NCBI GenBank assembly: GCA_049306275.1
Contig: JBAQQB010000197.1
Location: 124,001 to 188,000 of the forward strand
Length of the DNA: 64,000 bases
Direction: 5' to 3'
Origin: JADJTT01 sp049306275
GTDB lineage: Bacteria; Bacteroidota; Bacteroidia; Chitinophagales; Saprospiraceae
Below the pieces are notes generated by a model. That model ran no database searches. It saw only the letters and a program-made list of their open reading frames with translations, and was not told the origin of the DNA. A program made the position numbers and the translations under genes. Below, one piece after another: positions 51,905 to 62,003 of the stretch; within the stretch, counting starts at the first letter, position 1, and each line of letters opens with the position of its first letter.

Positions 51905-53314
51905 TTACTTTTTTTCGAGTAATGCGACTGCTTCAATATGTTGGGTGTGGGGAAACATGTCGACCGGTTGCAGTTTTTCAACCCGGTATTTTTCGTCCAG
52001 CAGATTGAGGTCGCGCGCCTGTGTAGCGGGGTTGCAACTCACGTAGACGATGCGCGGGGCTTCCAGGTCGAGGAATAGTTTCACCACGTCGGGGTGCATC
52101 CCGGCCCTCGGCGGGTCGGTGATCACCACGTCCGGGTGGCCGTGCCTGGCGGCGAATTCGGGCGTCAGGATGTCCTTGACGTCGCCTGCATAGAACGTGC
52201 AGTTATCGATTTGGTTGAGCCGGGCGTTTTCCCGGGCGTCGTCGATCGCTGCTGCAACTTCTTCGATGCCGGTTACCTGCCTGCTGTCTTTGGCCAAATA
52301 TAAAGCGATGCTGCCAACTCCGGTGTACAGGTCGTAGACGTTTTGGGAGCCGTCGAGCCCGGCGAAACCGGCGGCTACGGCGTAAAGTCTTTCCCCCTGC
52401 CGGGAATTGGTCTGGAAAAACGACTTCGGCCCGATGCGGAAGCGCACGTGGCCAAGCTGTTCTTCGATAAACCCTTTCCCCGAAAAAGTAAACATATCCA
52501 GGTCGTTGACGAAGTCGTTGACCTTGGTGTTGACGCAGAAGATCATGGTGGTGATCTCCGGGAAGCGCTCCATGACGGCGTTGAGGAAGGCCTCTCTTTT
52601 TTCTTGGTCGTTCTCGCCGAAGCTCATCAGCACCAGCGTTTCGCCGGTAGTCGCCACCCGTATCATCACCTGGCGCAGGAAGCCCTGGTTGGCGCGCGGG
52701 TCATAAAAGCTCAGCCCTTGCCGGATGCCGATTTCCCGCATGCCGTTTCGGATGGCGTTGGCCGGATCGGGCTCCAGCCAGCAGTGGCCGATGTTGATGA
52801 TCTTGTCGAAAGCGCCGGCCTTGTGGAAACCCAGCACATCTTCCATCAGCGGGATGGATTTGTCCTGGAGCTGCTCGGGCGTCAGCCAGCGGCGGTTAGA
52901 GAAGGCGAATTCGAGCTTGTTGCGGTAGTAGCGCGTCTCCGGCGCGGGCAGTATGGGAATGAACTCGCCGATCGGAACCTTGGCGATGCGCTGCATGGCG
53001 TTGCGCACGGTCTGCTCTTTCTGGAATAGCTGTGCTTCATACGACAGGTGCTGCCACTGGCAGCCGCCGCAGATGTCGAAGTGGGCGCAAAAGGGCTCAA
53101 CGCGGTCTTTGGAGTAATGGTGGTAATGCGTAGCCGTGCCCAGCATGTAGTCCTTGCGCTTTTTTATCACCAGCACGTCCACGATGTCGCCCGGGGCCAC
53201 GTTTTCCACGAAGACGACCTGTCCGCCGGACGTGCGGCCCACGCCCTTGCCTTTATCGGCAATGCCCGTGATCTCAACCTGGTATTCGTGGAATGGTTTT
53301 TTCTTTCTGCCCAT
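51905..53314 (-). CDS. rlmD: 23S rRNA (uracil-C5)-methyltransferase RlmD/RumA family
   Basis: 469 residues from the ATG at 53314 (MGRKKKPFHEY). An N-terminal TRAM domain (about 8-70) is followed by the 4Fe-4S motif CAHFDICGGC, then the SAM-binding domain with DLYTGVGSIALYLA. The catalytic Cys is in YVSCNPATQARDL, preceded by TDPPRAGM. It methylates U1939 (RlmD) or a related rRNA/tRNA uracil; the paralogs RlmCD and TrmA cannot be excluded. First gene of the rlmD-ligA unit. Confidence 0.92.
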   Translation of the reverse strand: MGRKKKPFHEYQVEITGIADKGKGVGRTSGGQVVFVENVAPGDIVDVLVIKKRKDYMLGTATHYHHYSKDRVEPFCAHFDICGGCQWQHLSYEAQLFQKEQTVRNAMQRIAKVPIGEFIPILPAPETRYYRNKLEFAFSNRRWLTPEQLQDKSIPLMEDVLGFHKAGAFDKIINIGHCWLEPDPANAIRNGMREIGIRQGLSFYDPRANQGFLRQVMIRVATTGETLVLMSFGENDQEKREAFLNAVMERFPEITTMIFCVNTKVNDFVNDLDMFTFSGKGFIEEQLGHVRFRIGPKSFFQTNSRQGERLYAVAAGFAGLDGSQNVYDLYTGVGSIALYLAKDSRQVTGIEEVAAAIDDARENARLNQIDNCTFYAGDVKDILTPEFAARHGHPDVVITDPPRAGMHPDVVKLFLDLEAPRIVYVSCNPATQARDLNLLDEKYRVEKLQPVDMFPHTQHIEAVALLEKK

Positions 53315-53348
53315 AGTCAGTAAGGTGCAAATTAAACATGTTTTATAA

Positions 53349-53379
53349 TACATTTCGCGGCCACAGGCCGCGAAATGTA
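53349..53379. repeat. Perfect 14-bp hairpin upstream of rlmD
   Basis: TACATTTCGCGGCC (53349-53362) and GGCCGCGAAATGTA (53366-53379) are a perfect inverted repeat with an ACA loop. It lies 35 nt upstream of the rlmD start, in the 125-nt gap to the RDD gene, and is not followed by a T-tract on either strand. Confidence 0.85.
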
Positions 53380-53439
53380 CTACGCCGACCGCATCTCTTC
53401 TTTTATAATTTTTGAAATAAGCGTATTCACAAAGTTGTT

Positions 53440-54186
53440 TTATCTGGTTAGTACTACATAATCTCTGATCAGCGTTTTGAGAAACCCTACCTGGTCGCGC
53501 GGAGGCGCGGGGAGGCCCAGGATGGAAGCCATGCGCCGGGCGAGCTGGCCGACGGCTTCGCGGTGGGCGGGGTTGGGGTATGACTGAAAACGCGAAAGGG
53601 TGGTTTTCACCAGCAGCATATCCTGTTCACTGATCTGCCGCACGGCGGGGTATTGGGGTTGGTAATCCTCCAGCGACTCGATGCGGCGGATGTCGCGCAG
53701 GCGATAAGGCAGGCGCGAGCGCACGCGCACGACGGTGGTGTGGGCCGTCATGTCGCCCAGACGCTGATGCCTTGAGGTGGCGCCGATGAGCAGGGCGGCG
53801 ATGACGCCCATACACAAAACGACGTCGATGAGGTAGAAAACCGATCGCAGCAGGTAGTCGGTGAGCCCCGGCTCCTTGCCGTCGAGCCGCACCACTTTTA
53901 TGCCCATCATGCGTTTGCCGAGCGACTGTCCGTGCAGGATGACCTCGAAAGCGAAGTTATAGAAGAGAAACAGGAAGATCGGGAAGAGGTAGATCAGGAA
54001 GGCCAGCAGGAAGCCCGAGTTCCAGATGATGTTCCGGAGCACCGAAACGGTGAAGATCAGCAGGATGTAGTAGAGCCCGTAGATCATGAAGAAATCGAGC
54101 AAAAAGGCCAGCAGCCGGTCGCGCACGTTGGCGAGCTCGTACGTGATCGTCACATTTTGGGTCGTGCGGATGTCGATGGTGGCCAT
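53440..54186 (-). CDS. RDD family membrane protein
   Basis: 248 residues from the ATG at 54186; the long upstream open frame has no support. The RDD domain carries VRDRLLAFLLDFFMIYGLYY (Arg and Asp pairs) and GQSLGKRMMGIKVVRLDGK, with three or four membrane helices. A cytosolic C-terminal tail of about 90 residues follows. Function of RDD proteins is uncertain (transport or tethering). It is divergent from the SpoIIM-like operon across 55 nt, an arrangement conserved in many Bacteroidota. Confidence 0.85.
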   Translation of the reverse strand: MATIDIRTTQNVTITYELANVRDRLLAFLLDFFMIYGLYYILLIFTVSVLRNIIWNSGFLLAFLIYLFPIFLFLFYNFAFEVILHGQSLGKRMMGIKVVRLDGKEPGLTDYLLRSVFYLIDVVLCMGVIAALLIGATSRHQRLGDMTAHTTVVRVRSRLPYRLRDIRRIESLEDYQPQYPAVRQISEQDMLLVKTTLSRFQSYPNPAHREAVGQLARRMASILGLPAPPRDQVGFLKTLIRDYVVLTR

Positions 54187-54241
54187 GATGGCTGCAAATA
54201 GCAAAAAAATCCCGTTATTTGGTACTTTAAGTTGAAGCGGA

Positions 54242-56101
54242 ATGCGCGAATCCAGTTTTATTGAGCAGAACGGCGACAAGTGGGAGTCCTTCGAGCAGAT
54301 CCTGGATAGCAAGGACAAAGACCCCGACCAGTTGAACGACCTGTTCATACAGGTTACGGACGACTTGTCCTTTTCGCGCACCTTCTACCCGCACCGCCTG
54401 GTGAGGGCTTATCTCAACGGATTGGCGCAGAAGGTCTACATCAGCATTTACAAGACCAAGCGCTCGCGCCGCAGCCGCCTGCTGGAGTTCTGGAAAGAGG
54501 AACTCCCCCATCTTGTCTGGGAGTCGCGCCGCGAGTTCCGGCTCTCCCTGTTCATCTTCGCGCTTTCTTTTGCCATCGGCGCCTTTTCCTCCGCGATGGA
54601 CCCCGATTTTGCGAGGGCCATCCTGGGAGACGGCTATGTCGAGATGACCGAAGGCAACATCGAAGCGGGCGATCCCATGAGGGTGTACAAAACGGAAGGG
54701 GAGTTCGGCATGTCGCTGGGCATCATCGCCAACAACCTGTTCGTAGCTTTCCTGACCTTCATCTCGGGCCTGCTGTTCGGCATCGGCGCCATCGGCATTT
54801 TGCTGCGCAACGGGGTGATGGTGGGCGTTTTTCAATATTTTTTCATCGAAAGAGGCCTTTTCTGGGACTCCTTCCTCACCATCTGGATGCATGGCGCCCT
54901 GGAGATCTCCGCCATCGTGATCGCGGGCGCCGCCGGGCTGACGATGGGCCGGGGTCTGGTTTTTCCCGGCACCCTTTCGCGCGCGAAGGCCTTCCAGCTG
55001 TCTGCCCGGCGCGGCTTGAAGATCATGATGAGCCTGGTGCCGGTTTTCATCACAGCGGGCATCATCGAGGGCTTCCTCACCCGGCACACCGAACTGCCGG
55101 ATATCCTTCGCTTCGTCTTTATCTTCAGCTGTTTTGCCCTGATCATCTTTTACTATTGGTGGTATCCGGCGTCGAAAGCGAAGAAAGGTTTTAATTTTTC
55201 GAATACCGATCCCTTTTTGAGTCCCGATCAGGACGAAGAGGTCGATTTCCACAAAATTCAGTCGGGCGGCGAGATATTTTCGAACACCTTCACCCTGGTG
55301 AGACACGATTTTGGGAAAATCGCCGGCCGGGCAGCCATGGCTTCGGCCGTATTTTGCCTGCTGGTCTTTCCGTTGGCAGGGCCGGAGCCTGCGTCTTTGT
55401 TCGTGTTTACCTGGGAGTTCATGGGTATGTTCAAGAGCGTTCCCGACTTCATCCGCCACCCGGCGGCGCCCTGGCTGCCCCTGGTGCAAACCGTTCTGCT
55501 GGCGGGGCTGATCCTCTATTACACCCGCCTGATCCGGCAGAAGGCCATGCCTGCGTTCGGGCTGACGGATGCGGGGAAAAGCTCTGCGCTGGACTGGCTG
55601 AAGGGCAGCATCGGCGCAGCTTTGCTGATCCTGTTGCTCTTGCCCAAAGCCTGGTACACTGTGTTCGCTTTCCTGCTCCTGGGTCCCCTGGCGATGCTGT
55701 GGGTTTATATTATGGTTTGGGAAGAGAAAAACGCACTTCGTTCGGCCGGCAGGTTGCTGGAACTGGCGGCGCCGCAGCTCTGGCGTTACCTGGGCTTTTC
55801 GCTCCTGCTGTCGGCGGTGGCTTATCTGCTCTTTCTGTTGCTGGATTCCACCATTTTATGGATCGCTTTTGAAAGCATAGGCTTTAACTTTTCGCTGACG
55901 CAGGAGGCGATGGACAATCTGATCACGATCTTTCTCACGTTTTGTACGCTGTTTTTCCTGTATTGGTACCTTGGCGCCATGATGTACGGCGCAGCCCTGC
56001 TCTATTATTCGCTGCTGGAGGTCAGGGATGCGCCGCATTTGCGGAACCAGATCGCGCAGGTGGACGTGCAAAAGCGCATACAGGGCTTGCCCCGGGAATA
56101 A
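54242..56101 (+). CDS. SpoIIM (stage II sporulation protein M)-like membrane protein
   Basis: 619 residues. The N-terminal 330 are SpoIIM-like: a soluble helical head (LDSKDKDPDQLNDLFIQV), a basic stretch KTKRSRRSRLLEF, then helices including FISGLLFGIGAIGILLRNG and MHGALEISAIVIAGAAGL. The C-terminal 250 residues add another membrane block (ILLLLPKAWYTVFAFLLLG, YLGFSLLLSAVAYLLFLLLD). No sporulation is implied in this lineage. First gene of the SpoIIM-DUF4129-DUF4350-MoxR-DUF58 operon. Confidence 0.85.
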   Translation: MRESSFIEQNGDKWESFEQILDSKDKDPDQLNDLFIQVTDDLSFSRTFYPHRLVRAYLNGLAQKVYISIYKTKRSRRSRLLEFWKEELPHLVWESRREFRLSLFIFALSFAIGAFSSAMDPDFARAILGDGYVEMTEGNIEAGDPMRVYKTEGEFGMSLGIIANNLFVAFLTFISGLLFGIGAIGILLRNGVMVGVFQYFFIERGLFWDSFLTIWMHGALEISAIVIAGAAGLTMGRGLVFPGTLSRAKAFQLSARRGLKIMMSLVPVFITAGIIEGFLTRHTELPDILRFVFIFSCFALIIFYYWWYPASKAKKGFNFSNTDPFLSPDQDEEVDFHKIQSGGEIFSNTFTLVRHDFGKIAGRAAMASAVFCLLVFPLAGPEPASLFVFTWEFMGMFKSVPDFIRHPAAPWLPLVQTVLLAGLILYYTRLIRQKAMPAFGLTDAGKSSALDWLKGSIGAALLILLLLPKAWYTVFAFLLLGPLAMLWVYIMVWEEKNALRSAGRLLELAAPQLWRYLGFSLLLSAVAYLLFLLLDSTILWIAFESIGFNFSLTQEAMDNLITIFLTFCTLFFLYWYLGAMMYGAALLYYSLLEVRDAPHLRNQIAQVDVQKRIQGLPRE

Positions 56102-56113
56102 TTTTTTCGAAAA

Positions 56114-56785
56114 ATGCACATACTCCGTTTAACCTTGCTCTCCCTTTTGTTGGTCCTGTGCGCAGGACCAGAGGCGCTCCATGGGCAAACGGAGCCGTCG
56201 AGGAGCGATCAATGGGATCGGGAAAAGTGGGCCGAGTTGGTCGGAGAACTGGACTACCAGATACCGGAGCACCTGGAGGAAGGGGAAGAGGTAGAGCAGG
56301 CAGGGCCTTCCCGCGGCTGGGTCACCTTTTTCAAAATACTGGCGGTGCTTGGGGCTGTCGGCATCATCGCCTTCATCATCATGCAACTGCAAACGGGAGA
56401 GTCGCTGTTCGGGGCAAAAAACCGGAAGCTGGAGAAGGGTCCTCCCATCGACCTGAAGAATATAGAAGAAAACCTCCCTGCCGCGGATATTCCCGATTTC
56501 ATCCGGAGCGCATTGGGGGCGGGCGATTACAAGATGGCCGTGCGCCTGCACTACCTCGGGCTGATCCAATCGCTGGCCAGGCGCGACTGGATTCATTGGG
56601 AGCGGGATAAGACCAACGGCGATTATCTGGGGGAAATGAGCGCCAGGCCCGTTTTCGAAGCCTTCCGGGATGTTACGCTCGTCTTTGAGCGGATCTGGTA
56701 CGGCAACCGCCATTTGGAAGAAGGCGCATACCGCCGCATCGCCGCACAGTTTGAGGAATTGGAACAACAAATACAAAAAAGCTGA
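56114..56785 (+). CDS. DUF4129-domain membrane protein
   Basis: 223 residues with a signal peptide (LLLVLCAGPEALHGQ), one membrane helix (FFKILAVLGAVGIIAFIIM) and a C-terminal DUF4129 domain: LHYLGLIQSLARRDWIHWERDKTNGDYLGEM then TLVFERIWYG. In related clusters this domain adjoins MoxR and DUF58 proteins. Its role is not established. Starts 12 nt after the SpoIIM-like gene and ends 5 nt before the DUF4350 gene. Confidence 0.8.
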   Translation: MHILRLTLLSLLLVLCAGPEALHGQTEPSRSDQWDREKWAELVGELDYQIPEHLEEGEEVEQAGPSRGWVTFFKILAVLGAVGIIAFIIMQLQTGESLFGAKNRKLEKGPPIDLKNIEENLPAADIPDFIRSALGAGDYKMAVRLHYLGLIQSLARRDWIHWERDKTNGDYLGEMSARPVFEAFRDVTLVFERIWYGNRHLEEGAYRRIAAQFEELEQQIQKS

Positions 56786-56790
56786 TCCGG

Positions 56791-58062
56791 ATGGAGCGAA
56801 ACCGCATTTGGCTTTGGACGGGCTTTCTGACGCTGGCGATCGCAGCGGCGCTCTTCCTGTTCTGGCCACGCAGCGGCAGCCTGAGCTGGTATGAAACTTA
56901 CCAGCCCGACAGCAGGCAACCCTACGGCACGGAGGTGATCTTCGAATTGCTCAAGGACCAGGCCGGGTCTGACAGATTTGCCGTGATCGAGGACAGCATT
57001 GCCGGGTCGCTTGAAAAATGGGGCAATCAGCCCTCCAACTACGTATTCATCGGCGAGGCCATGTGGCTGGATTCACTGGATGAAGGCTTGCTGGCCGACT
57101 TTGTGGCGAGCGGGAACACCCTTTTTATTTCGGCCAAATTCCTTCCCTCCGGACTTTTGAGCCGCTTGCTCGCCCCTGGCTGTCCGGACGATCTCGGAAC
57201 GTCAGGCGCACCGGTTTTTCCCGATACTTCCGTATCCCTGTCCCTGCTGCACCCTGCTTTCCAGGTTGCCCAAACCGATATCCGTTACATTTCGGCGGCG
57301 GGGGTGGAGGAATACGAATGGTCGTACCTCGATTCATCCTGGCTTTGCGCGGGCCTTGCACTCGGAACGGCCGATGAATTCTGGATCAATTACCTGAAAA
57401 TTCCCTACGGGAAAGGCACGGTACTGCTGCACACCACGCCCCTGGCTTTCTCCAATTTTTACATGAAAGAAGAAAAAGGCCTGGACTACTCCGGGAAGGT
57501 GCTGGCTTACCTCAACGAAGGACCGGTGTACTGGGATCATTACAGCGATTCGGAATCGGCGTTCCGGCGCAACTGGGGCCGCAGACCGCCCCGCACTACG
57601 CGCACCCTCGACAACGAGGGCCCGCTGCAGTATATCCTGAGCCAGACGCCGCTGGCCTGGGCCTGGTATATCGGGCTCGGCCTGGCTGTGCTTTACCTGC
57701 TTTTCCGCGCCAAGCGCAGGCAACGCATCATCCCCGTGCTCGACCCCAACGCCAACACTTCGATGGAGTTTATCGCCACGATCGGGCAGCTGTATTTCCA
57801 GCAAAACAACCACCGCAAGCTGGCGCTGCAGAAGTGGAAGCTGTTCCTGGGTTTCATCCGCGACCGCTACCACCTGCCGACGCGCGAGCTGGACGAAGCT
57901 TTCATCCAAAAACTGGCGGCGCGGTCGGGGGTGGCGGAAGAGACGCTGCATCCGCTTTTCCGGCTGGCCCTCAACATCGAGCGGTCACCGTTGTTCCTTT
58001 CGGAGAATACCTTGATCGACCTGCACCAGGCGCTCGACCGATTTTACAGAAACTGCAAATAA
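56791..58062 (+). CDS. DUF4350-domain membrane protein
   Basis: 423 residues with an N-terminal helix (FLTLAIAAALFLFW), a central periplasmic domain beginning WYETYQPDSRQPYGTEVIFELLKDQ as in DUF4350 proteins, a second helix near 290-306 (WYIGLGLAVLYLLF) and a cytoplasmic tail with QLYFQQNNHRKLALQKW. DUF4350 resembles glutamine-amidotransferase-type folds without catalytic residues. Function unknown; probably membrane-stress or envelope maintenance with its operon partners. The gaps are 5 and 15 nt. Confidence 0.78.
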   Translation: MERNRIWLWTGFLTLAIAAALFLFWPRSGSLSWYETYQPDSRQPYGTEVIFELLKDQAGSDRFAVIEDSIAGSLEKWGNQPSNYVFIGEAMWLDSLDEGLLADFVASGNTLFISAKFLPSGLLSRLLAPGCPDDLGTSGAPVFPDTSVSLSLLHPAFQVAQTDIRYISAAGVEEYEWSYLDSSWLCAGLALGTADEFWINYLKIPYGKGTVLLHTTPLAFSNFYMKEEKGLDYSGKVLAYLNEGPVYWDHYSDSESAFRRNWGRRPPRTTRTLDNEGPLQYILSQTPLAWAWYIGLGLAVLYLLFRAKRRQRIIPVLDPNANTSMEFIATIGQLYFQQNNHRKLALQKWKLFLGFIRDRYHLPTRELDEAFIQKLAARSGVAEETLHPLFRLALNIERSPLFLSENTLIDLHQALDRFYRNCK

Positions 58063-58077
58063 AACACTACCGATACC

Positions 58078-59079
<1,002 letters not shown>

Positions 59080-59083
59080 ACCC

Positions 59084-60418
59084 ATGTTGAAGATCATCCG
59101 GAATACCTACCTGCCCAACCGTTTTTTCCTGCTCTTCGGAGCAGTGGCTGTGGTATTTGCGCTGGGATTTCCATTCCCCTTCCTGTTCTACATCGGGCTG
59201 GGGCTTTTCATCACTTCGCTGGCCCTGGTGCTGGCCGATGGTATGCTGTTGTTCCATCCCCGCGTACGGCTGGAAGCCAGCCGCCGCCTGCCGAAGGTCT
59301 TGTCGCTCGGCGACCCCAATCCGGTGCGGCTCGAACTGCACAACCCCTCCGGCCGCGACCTGAACGTTTCCCTGATCGACGAGTTGCCGGTGGAGTTCCA
59401 GATCCGGGACTTCGAGCGGGATGTGCGGCTTCGCCAGGGAGAGAGGCTGGCGGTGTCGTATGAGCTGACGCCCAACAGGCGCGGCGCCTACGACTTCGGC
59501 GACATCAGGCTCTTTTTGCGAACCTCCCTGGGGCTGGTGCAGCGCCATATCCGCATACCGCAGCCGGCTACCGTGCCGGTCTTCCCGTCGGTCATCCAGA
59601 TGAAAAAATACTCCCTGAAGGCCTTCGACAAGGTCACTTCCCTTCAGGGTATCAAGAAGATCCGCCGGATCGGGCACAGCTACGAGTTTGAGCAGATCAA
59701 GGAATACATCCGCGGCGACGACTACCGAAGCATCAACTGGAAGGCCACGAGCAGGAAGGGCGGCCTGATGGTCAATCAATACGAAGACGAGCGAGCGCAG
59801 CAGGTCTACTGCCTCATCGACAAAAGCCGCGTCATGCGACTGCCCTTCCACGGCCTGAGCCTGATGGACTATGCGATCAACACCAGCCTGGTCATGTCAA
59901 ACATCGCCCTGCAAAAGCACGACAAGGCCGGCCTGTTGACCTTTTCCGACAAGATCGGTTCCGTCTTGAAGGCCGATCGCAAGGGTGACCAGATGAACAA
60001 GCTACTCACCGCCCTCTACAACGAGAAAGAGCGGCCCGTGGAGGCCAATTACGAGCTGCTCTACGAAGCGGTCAGCCGCCTGATCAAGGGGCGGAGCCTG
60101 CTGCTGCTGTTCACCAATTTCGAGAGTTCCTTTGCGCTGGAAAGAGTGCTGCCCGTGCTGCGCCGCATCAACCTGCAACACCTGCTGGTGGTGGTTTTCT
60201 TCGAGAATACAGAGATCAGGGACTACGCCTATCAGGAGGTCAAAGACCTGGAGGGGATTTACACCCAGACCATGGCGCAGAAGTTCGTGGCGGAAAAGGG
60301 GCAGATGGTACAGAAACTCCGGCAGTACGGCATTCAGGCCATGCTAACCCGGCCGGAGGACCTGAGCGTGAACACCATTAACAAATACCTGGAGCTGAAA
60401 GCGAGGGGCTTGATATAA
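59084..60418 (+). CDS. DUF58-domain protein
   Basis: 444 residues with two N-terminal helices (FLLFGAVAVVFALGF and LFITSLALVLADG), an Ig-like middle part and a C-terminal DUF58/vWA-like domain. The domain motif YEFEQIKEYIRGDDYRSINWKATSRKG (near 205) is diagnostic, and VYCLIDKSRVM carries the first MIDAS-type Asp. It is the last gene of the operon. MoxR presumably acts on it. Confidence 0.92.
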   Translation: MLKIIRNTYLPNRFFLLFGAVAVVFALGFPFPFLFYIGLGLFITSLALVLADGMLLFHPRVRLEASRRLPKVLSLGDPNPVRLELHNPSGRDLNVSLIDELPVEFQIRDFERDVRLRQGERLAVSYELTPNRRGAYDFGDIRLFLRTSLGLVQRHIRIPQPATVPVFPSVIQMKKYSLKAFDKVTSLQGIKKIRRIGHSYEFEQIKEYIRGDDYRSINWKATSRKGGLMVNQYEDERAQQVYCLIDKSRVMRLPFHGLSLMDYAINTSLVMSNIALQKHDKAGLLTFSDKIGSVLKADRKGDQMNKLLTALYNEKERPVEANYELLYEAVSRLIKGRSLLLLFTNFESSFALERVLPVLRRINLQHLLVVVFFENTEIRDYAYQEVKDLEGIYTQTMAQKFVAEKGQMVQKLRQYGIQAMLTRPEDLSVNTINKYLELKARGLI

Positions 60419-60518
60419 AAAAAAAGAGGCAGCGCCACCACAGCACTACCTCAGCCCTAACCAAATAAAACCAAATTATTCGTTCTTTTCAGTGTTTCAT
60501 GATACAAATATAATAACT

Positions 60519-60537
60519 AATTGTAAAAAATACAATT
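60519..60537. promoter_or_regulatory. Inverted repeat AATTGTA-A5-TACAATT, operator-like
   Basis: A perfect 7-bp inverted repeat with an A5 centre lies 24 nt upstream of the M28 peptidase start, in an AT-rich 142-nt leader region. Dimeric regulators often bind such symmetry, but no regulator gene is nearby. No clear promoter boxes were found around it. Confidence 0.3.
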
Positions 60538-60560
60538 ACCCAGTGAAAAAAATTTTTCCG

Positions 60561-62003
60561 ATGCATCAACTTTTTCGCACAAAACCACTCTTTTCTGGAC
60601 TTTTTCCATTGACAGGCTTTCTTTTTGTTATAATTATATGTGTGACATTTACACTATCACTGAAAGCCCAGGGGCCTCCTCTCGACAAAGACGCCCTGGT
60701 CATCCGGCAGATCTACGACATTGCCCTTACAGAGGGGCAGTCGCACGCCTGGCTCAAGGGCCTGACCACCGAAGGATTTGGCCGTTTGGCCGGTTCGGAA
60801 GCCGCGGAAAAAGCGGTGGGCTACACCCGGCGGATGCTGGAGACTGTCGGCGTTGATAGCGTCTGGTTGCAGCCCTGCACGGTACCGCATTGGAACCGCG
60901 GAGAACAGGAACAGGTGCGCCTTCTCCTGCCCGACAAAAAGACAGTGGAACTGAACGCCCTGGCCCTCGGCAATTCCATTGGCACGGGGCCTGCGGGTAT
61001 CACGGCACAGGTCATTGAGGTGAAAGGGCTGGAAGAGGTCGAAGCCCTGCCGGAAGAAGCGGTTAAAGGCAAGATCGTGTTCTACAACCGCCCGATGGAC
61101 CCGCGTCCGGTCAACACTTTTCAGGCCTACGGCGGGGCTGTCGACCAGCGGGTTTACGGCGCTTCGCGGGCGGCCAAAAAAGGGGCCGTCGCCGTGGTGG
61201 TGCGCTCCATGACGAATGGCCTCGACGATTTTCCCCACACCGGGACTCTGAGCTATGAAGATCCCAATCGCCGTATCCCGGCTGTGGCCATCAGCACCAT
61301 CGACGCGGAGATGCTCAGCGCCCTGCTGAAGGAAAAGCCCGTCAGCCTGTATATGCGCACCACCTGCGAAATTCTTGCCGACGCAGTATCGCACAATGTC
61401 GTCGCTGAGTGGCGCGGTTCGGAATTCCCAGGCGAGATCATCCTGGTGGGCGGGCACCTGGACTCCTGGGATGTGAGCGGCGGCGCGCACGACGACGGGT
61501 CGGGCTGCGTGCAGTCGATGGACGTGCTGCACATTCTCAAAAAAATGAACTACCAGCCGAAACGCACCATCCGCTGCGTGTTGTTTATGAATGAGGAGAA
61601 CGGTTTGGCCGGCGGCCGCGCCTACTGGAAAGCCTCTAACGAAGCAGGCGAGTACCACATGGCAGCGATTGAAGCCGATCGCGGAGGTTTCTCGCCGCGG
61701 GGTTTCACCGCCGAAGGGCATGTGGAGACCTTCCAGCGGCATTTCAAAAAAGTGAACGAATGGCTTCCTCTCCTGGAGCCCTATGGCCTGCACTTCCGCC
61801 TGGGCGGCTCGGGCGCCGATATCTCCGGCCTCAAGGACCAAAAAGGCCTGTTGATGGGTCTGGATGTGGATACCCAGCGGTATTTCGACTTTCACCACAC
61901 CCCCAACGATAATTTTGAAAACGTCAACAAGCGGGAGCTGGAGCTGGGCGCTGCTGCCATGTCGGCGATGGTGTTTCTGTTGGATCAATACGGATTAAAA
62001 TGA
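60561..62003 (+). CDS. M28 family metallopeptidase (carboxypeptidase Q-like), secreted
   Basis: 480 residues. From the ATG at 60561 a long signal segment (FPLTGFLFVIIICVTF) ends near LKAQG; two upstream in-frame GTGs are less likely starts. A PA-domain insert is seen at about 130-250. The M28 zinc site is GGHLDSWDVSGGAHDDGSG (His, Asp), the catalytic Glu pair is NEENGLAGG, and HHTPNDNFENV provides a late His. It hydrolyses peptides in the periplasm or medium. Its TGA overlaps the ATG of hpt (ATGA). Confidence 0.9.
   Translation: MHQLFRTKPLFSGLFPLTGFLFVIIICVTFTLSLKAQGPPLDKDALVIRQIYDIALTEGQSHAWLKGLTTEGFGRLAGSEAAEKAVGYTRRMLETVGVDSVWLQPCTVPHWNRGEQEQVRLLLPDKKTVELNALALGNSIGTGPAGITAQVIEVKGLEEVEALPEEAVKGKIVFYNRPMDPRPVNTFQAYGGAVDQRVYGASRAAKKGAVAVVVRSMTNGLDDFPHTGTLSYEDPNRRIPAVAISTIDAEMLSALLKEKPVSLYMRTTCEILADAVSHNVVAEWRGSEFPGEIILVGGHLDSWDVSGGAHDDGSGCVQSMDVLHILKKMNYQPKRTIRCVLFMNEENGLAGGRAYWKASNEAGEYHMAAIEADRGGFSPRGFTAEGHVETFQRHFKKVNEWLPLLEPYGLHFRLGGSGADISGLKDQKGLLMGLDVDTQRYFDFHHTPNDNFENVNKRELELGAAAMSAMVFLLDQYGLK

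Noticed and set aside
54227..55489. 420-residue minus-strand frame over the SpoIIM-like gene
   Set aside because: It lacks hydrophobic or domain structure and overlaps a well-supported membrane protein in the operon frame.
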